A stretch of 32,865 bases of DNA, taken from positions 320,952 to 353,816 of the forward strand of contig NW_014577284.1 of assembly GCF_000485595.1 (NCBI RefSeq), in the 5' to 3' direction. Position 1 is the stretch's first letter, and the number at the start of each line of letters is the position of its first letter. This document shows positions 25,560 to 32,865 of the stretch, piece after piece. A program made the position numbers and the translations under genes. Origin of the DNA: Priapulus caudatus. Taxonomy: Eukaryota > Priapulida > Priapulimorpha > Priapulimorphida > Priapulidae. The notes beneath the pieces are model-generated. The model had not been told where the DNA came from, made no database searches, and was given only the letters and a program-made list of their open reading frames with translations.

Positions 25560-26772
25560 GGTTATGATATAAATTACGTTAGGTAGATGTGACATTTATA
25601 GCTTCCACGAGTGTGTATGTAAAATATATTTTTTATTCCTTAACAATCGGGTATATTTACGTTGAGTCATATGTGCAGCTTAGTATGGCTATAAAAGCCA
25701 TTGCTTAGGTATGTGTGTTTGAGTGCATTTATGGTTTTCCCCATATGTTGATTGAGTCGTTTGTATCACTCCCAGAATCATTAAGACATTATGTAAGGAT
25801 GAAACTATTACCTTCATAAATTCTCCGTAAATTCTATTTGTGCTCTACCTATCTAAGTTTCATTTACATAAATAATGGGAAAACATCCAAGGTGATATCT
25901 TACAGACTTGCAGTGTATTTTATTTAAACGTATTCACGTAGGTAAATACAAATAATAGTTGGCATAGGCATCTCTTGTACGGGTAAAAGAAGAAAGCTGC
26001 GAGTTTAAACAGTTAAAAGTCAAAATGGCGACATGTGAGATGTGAACAGAAACAAAGATGCGCTGTTGAACCTGACAATGTAACTTGCGGAAAACTTCAT
26101 TTAGAAGATTTCGTGCGTATGCACGTTTTGTTGAATACCATTTCGATTAATAACACCAAAGGTTTTTTTTGAGCTAGTACATATGTAGATGGACTGTGTG
26201 AAACTCAATCCACGGTGACATCAATGTAATTATTGCGTTCTTACTTCGAGGCGCCACACCAATTGCCTCGTCATGTTCAACCACCATATTTACAAGTGCA
26301 GTAAAAATAAACGTTCAAAATATACTAATATCAAATTTGGTTTGTGTTAAAATTCTCGGGGTGTATTGAGTAGAGCTACGTAAAAGTCCCATTGGCTTGA
26401 CATGACTTAGTCAAGTTTAATGTGCATACCAACCACAGAGTACCGGCACTGTTAGTGTTTAATAATTCTCATCTTCTTGTCTCTATCTTGTTATCTCTGT
26501 AGCATACGGTAACAACACATGGGTGGTAAAATCCGTAGGACACAAGAGGCTCAGTCATTATTCTCTCGTAATCGTCAGTTACTAACAAGCGTGATGCGGT
26601 AATTTCGTAGATAACGAATCACGACAACATCACACGCTCATTATCTGATTATCCTACTAACGACGTATAAAATGTCAGTAGGCTTCTTGGCGACGCTTCT
26701 GCTATTTCGGTAACATCGTTTTCGGTTTTATTGATCGTCGTGCGTTGCATTCACAGAAATAATATGGTAGTT

Positions 26773-26810
<38 letters not shown>

Positions 26811-27084
26811 GAGTAGTTAATAGGGGGTTCTATATAGGGGGGTCTATATATTTCTATGGCCCCCATCGCTCCCTGTGTGATTACGCCTACACATGCACTG
26901 ATAAGCGATGCAACAGCGGCTTTTTCACTGTGTGGCCTGATCGCGATGTGAAACGTGAATCTCCATTTCTCATTCCGCACGTCTTCTCACTAATTATTCC
27001 ACATATTGCCTCTTATTGATGTCTCGTACGACCCCTCACAAATATTATTCCGGTTCATGTAACTATTATGAAACATGGCCCTAC
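25560..27084. other. Intergenic spacer between convergent genes
   Basis: AT-rich sequence without a supported gene. It holds a (TA)n run at about 26780-26806. Immediately after that is CAGGAGTAGTTAATAGGGGG, which resembles the left end of the hairpins elsewhere in the window but has no matching right arm. Confidence 0.6.
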
Positions 27085-27135
27085 GTAACATCAAGAGTCC
27101 ACAATAGACTCTCTAGTATTGACTCTTGGTAACAT
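27085..27135. repeat. Hairpin with CAAGAGTC ends and 7-bp flanking repeat
   Basis: CAAGAGTCCACAATA and TATTGACTCTTG form the arms of a 37-bp hairpin (27092-27128). GTAACAT lies directly outside both ends (27085-27091 and 27129-27135). The left arm has three extra bases relative to the right. Confidence 0.75.
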
Positions 27136-27251
27136 AATTATAGGTATCTCGTGTTTCGTTGACGTTCAGCATACACTTGCACGTACATACGTGACCATCT
27201 GTCGATGACCTATAATAATGTGTCACATCTGATATATCGGCGCGTAAAATA

Positions 27252-27320
27252 ATATTTACAAGAGTACATAATAGAGATGTCTATCATCTAGTCATCTCTA
27301 TTGCGTACTCTTGATATTAA
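27252..27320. repeat. Hairpin with CAAGAGTAC ends, imperfect flanking repeat
   Basis: CAAGAGTACATAATAGAGAT at 27259-27278 pairs with the inverse segment ending 27313 (ATCTCTATTGCGTACTCTTG), two mismatches in about 21 pairs. The flanks are ATATTTA and ATATTAA, 6 of 7 matching. Confidence 0.7.
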
Positions 27321-27443
27321 TATGCTTGCCATGTTTTCCTATGACGAATTCGCGTAGAAAGAACTATTCATGATGATACCATTTTGATTAAATTGCTAGT
27401 ATTAATAACGCTATAATTAATATACAGTTAAATACTCGTGTTT

Positions 27444-27449
<6 letters not shown>

Positions 27450-27493
<44 letters not shown>

Positions 27494-27505
27494 ATATATA
27501 TAATT
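27450..27505. repeat. (TA)n microsatellite downstream of the ammonium transporter stop
   Basis: TATATA run with ATTATATAT interruptions. It begins within 20 bp of the transporter stop codon (TAA on minus, 27521-27519), in its 3' UTR. Confidence 0.95.
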
Positions 27506-27518
27506 TTAATTTTAATTA

Positions 27519-27778
27519 TTAGAAGTTTGTACTAGCTACGCATGTTTTTAGCGCTTCATCGTCGTTGTTGCCAGCGTGGTTGACAGTGCGGTTGCCAGCG
27601 TGGTTGCCAGTGTGGTTGCCAGCGTGGTTGCCAGCGTGGTTGCCTTCATGTTCGCCGATGGTGTCGAACGCACGGTTGTAATGGTACTGTGCCTCAGCGT
27701 TCTCAAAGCGCTGCTGTCTGCGTCGTGTCGGCATAGGATCCGCCATGTTGTAGCTCTGTGTGATCTTTTTCATGATTT
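27519..27778 (-). CDS. AMT: Last exon of the ammonium transporter, cytoplasmic tail with GNHA repeats
   Basis: Acceptor GTGTGTGTGCAG precedes 27778. The incoming phase (one base, G) joins the previous exon as GCA GCA G|AA ATC. It encodes [20 protein letters not shown], a segment with [20 protein letters not shown], then [18 protein letters not shown] and a terminal CVASTNF. The polypyrimidine tract is replaced by a (GT)n run. Phase agreement supports the join, but the exon is 0.75 kb from its neighbour and lacks family similarity. Confidence 0.65.
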
Positions 27779-30700
27779 CTGCACACACACACACACACAC
27801 ACCACGGCAGCCATTACCGGATTAACAATAGTAACAAAAGTAGCATTTGCTACGGGCCCCGCGGTTTTAGGGGTCCCCTGGTTTTAGGGGTCCCGTAATA
27901 TCACGAACTCCGTAACATCTAATAGTTAAATTTTGTTATTATAAAAAATTATTATTTTTGTATACACGTATTAAACCTGATACACGTAAACAATGACGAT
28001 TGCTGGCGGCGTTTGTTTGTCTATTACAAATGTATTAGATTTCGATTTAGTTAAATTTACGTGTTTTAATATTTGTGTTTTGTTCATTTAGGGCCCCTTT
28101 ATAACATATATGCTACGGCCCTGACGTCGCCAGCAATTATTATATGTAGATGTTCAGTGGCGAAAGAAACGTGAAGAGGTCCGCATTTATTGTCTAGTCT
28201 ACGATAACGGGAAGTCGCGTGCGAACGTACTTATCTAAGTCGTCCTTGTCTAAAAAAAAGCACGATGAGCGACCGGAATTAAATACTCTCTTCCAATTGC
28301 GTAAGTTTAAATGATTAATGATCGAAATGAAGAAGAAGGTGAGGAATTATATGAATCATTAATGAGGTCGGGTGGTTCGATTTAAAAACGTTTTTCCTCG
28401 GAAATAAATCACATATATTATCGAGTCATCAACATATCAACCATCTATCAATCGTGCGTTTTCACACATCGTGCTGCCTGCCTGCACCTATTTTGGGCTG
28501 TAAAACTGCGCGCATGATAACACGATCCACTCACCTGCTGCCGGCACTCCGGGAACGGCCGTGTCGCCTGCTGTTGCCGTCACGAACATGTCGAAAACAT
28601 CCTGGACGCTATCATCCCATCCGTGTCCATAAGCCTCGACGGGATAGGCTGGCTCGCCGTGCTTTGGTATGTCCAGTCCTGCAAGGACGAATAAGAACGA
28701 TTGTTATCCGCGAGTAACTTCGAACGTCTTTGTAACAAACAATTGATCAGTGGTACATTACTTTCAGCGGGCGGACAACAAATCTCTCTCAGGAATCGAC
28801 CGAGCCACGACAGGTATAAAGCCGTACCACCCGCAAACAACGCCTCGTTCAATTTTTTTTTAAATCGATAAAGACACGGAGTGAAAACGTCCGCAGTAAC
28901 CTTGATTCGGTCGACAAATCCTTCCGCTGAAAGGAAAATATTTGCTTACCCTTGAACTCGATCTCGTCGCTGACTCTCAGAAATCCAAGCAGACGCATGC
29001 TTCCAAAAATGATAAAACACAAAACGCCGCTCCAAGCGGCGATAGCAACCGCACCGACCATGTTCCATCCCAGTGCCTGCGAAACAATTATTAAACTGCA
29101 ATGATTCCCAAGACACGTTCTAGCGTCACCCGCGAAGACAATTTACATCATTACAGGATAAAATTATTGCTGTGCACTTATATATATATATAGGATTTTT
29201 TTCTGGTTGTTCTTTTTGTTATTTTATTTTAACTGCAGGATATTGAAAATAGAGTGAGCTTAAATCAGGAATGAGTGAACACCGAATTTGTTTTTATTTA
29301 CTCGTTATTAAATGGATGCGGCGATAATCGCACTCTCAAAAATACATGAACGTCAAAAGCATATAAACCCTAAGATTCACAGTCTCTTGAACAGGTAAAT
29401 GCTGATGACTGCGAATGGCTGGGGTTGTCGCCAACCCGTGCAGTGAGAACTGCGGGGAAGGTTGATAAAGGTCACCTTGAAGGATGCTCTGCTCCACTCG
29501 TACACGATTCCTCCGTTGTTGCTGAATAGGGGCGCGGCGATGAGCCCCCACAGTCCGCCACCAGCGTGCACTGAAACACATACAAACACACGATGATGGG
29601 GCAGTCTACCTACTACTCTTACCACCGCAAATTGTCACAGCTGAATTCACCGACAATGCTGGGATTCACGCAAGAGTTACAAGCTCAATATATTCATTCC
29701 CATGTATTGGTCTATCTTGCATATATAATTCGCAAGTGAAATAAAAGACCGCAATACGGACTAATAGACTTCTATATCCAATTTGTACGTGGAGTTTTTG
29801 GGGTCTCTGTTCCTACGAATTACACTTGCTGATAAATCACAAGGAAGCTACCTCTGTATCAGGAGTGTATAATGACAATGTGTTAGGGTTAGGGTTAGGG
29901 TGGCATTATACACTCATGTGTCATTATAGGGTGTCACTCATATATGTGACTGATATGTATGTATATGCATCTCGATACTTTCCTGGTGAGTGATGACTCA
30001 CATCACTTGTGTGAATCCGCTCGAATGAATTTTACACAGCGAATCCGGGAAGAGCTTTTATAGTTGTCGCGACAATAAACCCGTACCGGCCACAGCATCC
30101 AATGGGTCGTCTATTTTCAGGAGCTTGAGCATGATGGCGCTCCACATTAAATAACCGAATCCTGCAAACGTCCCAACGACGGCAGATGCCCATGGCCAAT
30201 AAACGTTGCATCCGGCGCAGGCGGCAACCTGAAATGGAAAAGCGGTTTCAATCGACATTAAACTTACTGCTCATTTCGGTTGATACGATTTATTATCACG
30301 ACAGCATCATAACTTTAAAATGATATATAATCGATCATAAAAATAGTTGGCGAATAGACGAAGGTGTAGGAAAGCTAAATGAGGGTCGCTGAAGGATGAA
30401 AGCTGTAAATGCAGTATCAACGAAGGAAAGGCAAGAGGAAGATAACGAGATAGATAACGCGGGAGGGTCGGGATTGCGGCAGGGGGCGGTGAAAGAGAGA
30501 GGCTCGCTCACCATGCCTGCGAGTGCGCCGTTGAGTGTGATGAGGATGCTCCATCTATGCTGCATGATCAACTTGTTAACGATAAGAACAGTAGCTGCTG
30601 CGAAGCTTCCACTGATCACCGTGTTAACCTGCGCGACAACGCACGAAAAATCGCAATAGAAAAGTCATGCACGCTATACATTCTGTCACAAATGTGCCAA

Positions 30701-31707
30701 GATCGCGCAACAAATTTAACAATTTAACAATTTAAACATTTAACATTGTTTCAAAGTGCGAAGGGTCTGCGAATTTGCGGGGCAACAAATTGTGTAGTAG
30801 TAAATCTACGTGACTATACATTTATACGTGGAATTACCATGACTCTTGACACGATTTCACCGTCGCCTTCCTTTGACATGCTTATCAGCGATCCTCCATT
30901 GAAGGCCAAAAAGCCGAGGAGCAGTATGAACCCGCCAAGTGCTGCTAACTGCAAGAAGAAGAAGACCGCATGTGAGCTTTCTTGCCTTTACCGTGTGTTC
31001 TCTCTATGTTCTGTTATTCGCCTCACAGCCTTCCACTAACTGCACGCACAGACAGACGTACAGACAGACGTACAGACAGACACACAGACACACGCACAGA
31101 CACATAGACAAGACATCGTACCACATCGTACACTAACGGATACTAAGTAACCCGACTACTTCACGACACTTTTCGTCTCTCGTAAGCGAGTTGCCGAATG
31201 GCAAAATTGGTCCAACTCGCCAATTCGCCAACACAAAGTCGGCAGTGTAAACCCAGCTTTACTCCCACCCAACCCCCTCATCTCGCTCAAAATCTCTCTC
31301 CACCACAGATGCACGTCTTATCTTTTCTACTAATAATTTCCCTGAATGTGCCTACCGGAACAGAGTGACCTCTGATAGGCACCGGCGTGCGGTCAGCAGT
31401 GAACCGGCCTTTACGTGGACCGAGGATGACGGCGCCCGCGAACGCGCAGGTTCCTCCCAGAAGATGAACGACCCCGCTTCCTGCGAAGTCCTGCAAGCAA
31501 GCAACGGTTGACAGGCACATCGTTACGCTTGTACTAGATCCATGTCAGTAAAACGTAGTTGGCCACGTCACTTAGTACGTCCTCGGTCTTGTAGCAGTAA
31601 ACGAAATATATGCGCAGAAATATTTGATAGCTTGCAAAACAACAACTGCAGTAAGTAACGACAAAAACGCGAGAGCATTTTCTCCCACTACTCACGCACG
31701 CACGCAT

Positions 31708-31754
<47 letters not shown>

Positions 31755-32859
31755 CGAACGAACGTAACCGACGGTAATGGATTATAGCAAGACTACTGAA
31801 AGTGTTCAGCGATGCATCATAACATGATTGTCTGCAGTGCTTCCAGTAAACAACGGAAGTAAGTCTACTCACGGCGAAGGTAATCGCTCCATCGTCCAGT
31901 CCGACGAGGAGCCATCCTTCAGGAGCCCACGCCCAGTGAGTGACAACCGGGTAGATAAACGCTGCAGGCAAACAAGGTTAGCACGCGTCAAGGTCGGTCT
32001 GTCGCACTGTCTGGCTCAGGAGCAATCACCCTACCCACCAATGCCACGTAACACGCTCCGGCCCTCCCGCCTCCCCCTACACGCGCTCCGGCCCTCCCAC
32101 CTCCCCCTGCACGCTCCGGCCCTCCGCCTCCACCCACACACGCGCCACCCGCAGGACTCCTTCAATCCTTCAATGGCTTCATACATATTCTTTACCGCCC
32201 CACCACGACCACCTCCTCTGCTGCCGCTGCCGCCGCTCGCTGCCGCGGTCACTATCGTCTCCTTTCTCGCACACACACCTGTGATTAGAGAGCTGTAGAC
32301 GAGGTAGGCCTCGAAGGAGCATCGCTCCGCCACAGCGCCGGACACGATAGTGGCGGCAGTCGCCGCGAAGACGAAGTGCCACAGCCAGAGCGCGTAGTCG
32401 GGGTTCGGTATCATGCCGTTGAGGCCGCTGAAGAAGTACGTGTGACCTATGAAGCTGTTGCCCTCGCCGAACGCGAACGAGTATCCGACAGCCCAGTAGC
32501 AGATGCCGGCTACAACTGAAACAGACGGTTTACTCATCAACCACACGAGCTGTGTGTAGCCATACACAGAACAACAGAGCTATACAGCTATGCAACCAGC
32601 GAACTACACCGTATAGGCTGCTAACTGTCTCGAACTGCGACGTAAGGTGAAGTTACGATAAGTTAGATATTCTACTAGCGAAGACGTCTGTTAGCTAGAC
32701 CAGAAGCACCCAGCATGATCACTTACTAAATAGCATGAGCAATATAGTGATAGATATATAGACACTTACACACGTCTACCATATTCTTGATGAGGATGTT
32801 TGTGGTGTTCTTGCTTCGCACGGCTCCACACTCCAGAAAGGCAAAGCCGCACTGCATGA
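27519..32859 (-). CDS. AMT: Ammonium transporter, AMT/MEP family, 5' partial, 11 exons
   Basis: Exons on minus, in order: 32859-32770, 32515-32279, 31961-31873, 31490-31356, 30948-30838, 30628-30512, 30228-30087, 29570-29476, 29076-28950, 28678-28535, 27778-27519 (stop TAA). All junctions keep phase and give 514 residues; the N-terminal 50-60 residues are outside. Family motifs in order: [83 protein letters not shown] and [13 protein letters not shown]. The two pore His residues (AmtB H168 and H318 equivalents) and the Asp of DFAG (AmtB D160) are present, so transport should be functional. It is a plasma-membrane channel-like ammonium carrier with about 11 membrane segments. The last exon is a cytoplasmic tail with an unusual GNHA repeat. 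Animals outside the vertebrates commonly carry AMT genes. Confidence 0.95.
27566..27650 (-). repeat. 12-bp coding repeat (GGCAACCACGCT)
   Basis: About seven units of GGCAACCACGCT and variants (ACT for GCT, CGC for CAC, GTC for GGC). On the minus strand they encode [16 protein letters not shown]. Opposite-strand open frames here (VASVVASV) are shadows. Confidence 0.9.
27810..28125. mobile_element. Possible degenerate hAT-like remnant in the last AMT intron
   Basis: CATTACCGGATTAACAATAG ... TTTGCTACGGGCCCCGCGG on the left and AGGGCCCCTTTATAACATAT ... GCTACGGCCCTGACGTCGCC on the right are reminiscent of the ends of decayed hAT elements. GGGGTCCC is repeated nearby. No clear target duplication. 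Confidence 0.3.
29860..29918. repeat. Hairpin with three TTAGGG units in its loop
   Basis: CAGGAGTGTATAATG and its near-exact inverse CATTATACACTCATG (one mismatch) flank a 29-bp loop containing TTAGGGTTAGGGTTAGGG. It lies in an ammonium transporter intron. No flanking duplication is readable (TCTGTAT against TGTCATT). Confidence 0.7.
31040..31112. repeat. CAGACA/CACAGACACA microsatellite in an AMT intron
   Basis: Repeats of GTACAGACAGAC and CACAGACACA. Intronic, no coding signal. Confidence 0.85.
31690..31765. repeat. (ACGC)n microsatellite in an AMT intron
   Basis: About 18 CACG units with a CATG interruption and two CGAA units at the right end. The same tetranucleotide (as TGCG on the other strand) forms the satellite in the first gene. 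Confidence 0.95.
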
Positions 32860-32865
32860 CTGCAA

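Noticed and set aside
26809-26875. Another CAGGAGT hairpin next to the (TA)n run
   Set aside because: Only the left arm is present; no inverse arm or flanking repeat within 100 bp.
27576-27887. 103-residue plus-strand frame with VASVVASV repeats
   Set aside because: Antisense shadow of the last ammonium transporter exon.

Overview
The window is nuclear DNA from an animal. It has many-exon genes with GT-AG introns, short coding exons separated by long AT-rich introns, abundant microsatellites and several TTAGGG-type telomere-like blocks inside the chromosome. A canonical AMT-type ammonium transporter argues against a vertebrate, because vertebrates keep only Rh proteins. TTAGGG-type repeats do not fit most insects. 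A non-insect marine invertebrate is a reasonable guess, but the phylum cannot be fixed from the sequence. A run of ten N at 19871-19880 shows this is a draft assembly.

Three protein-coding genes can be reconstructed exon by exon. (1) Positions 477-15575, plus strand: at least 15 exons of a nuclear protein of roughly 1,360 residues in the window. It has a poly-Q region, acidic and proline-rich low-complexity sequence, basic patches and a conserved C-terminal domain with two CxxC pairs. It looks most like the QSER1/PRR12 (DUF4211) family. Its 5' end is outside the window. (2) Positions 21131-24006, plus strand: a complete six-exon TMEM248 orthologue of 311 residues. (3) Positions 32859-27519, minus strand: eleven exons (514 residues) of an ammonium transporter that keeps the pore His pair, with its first exon or exons beyond the right edge. 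TMEM248 and the ammonium transporter converge tail to tail. I see no functional link among the three genes.

The rest is introns and an intergenic stretch full of small mobile elements. Element boundaries can be read from terminal inverted repeats plus target-site duplications. They include three copies of a 253-341 bp foldback element with 11-bp duplications and a telomere-like core, and a 473 bp element with a 9-bp duplication that is repeated next to the assembly gap. There is also a 372 bp hAT-like element, a 904 bp solo LTR, and a 1.49 kb TTAA-flanked element that contains a GC-rich foldback cluster.

The least familiar signal is a set of very short hairpins of about 37-59 bp with CA...TG ends. 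The clearest are two adjacent hairpins at 17685-17773, separated and flanked by three copies of the same 7-mer. At least two further hairpins have exact 7-8 bp flanking repeats. This looks like a family of minimal hairpin insertions.
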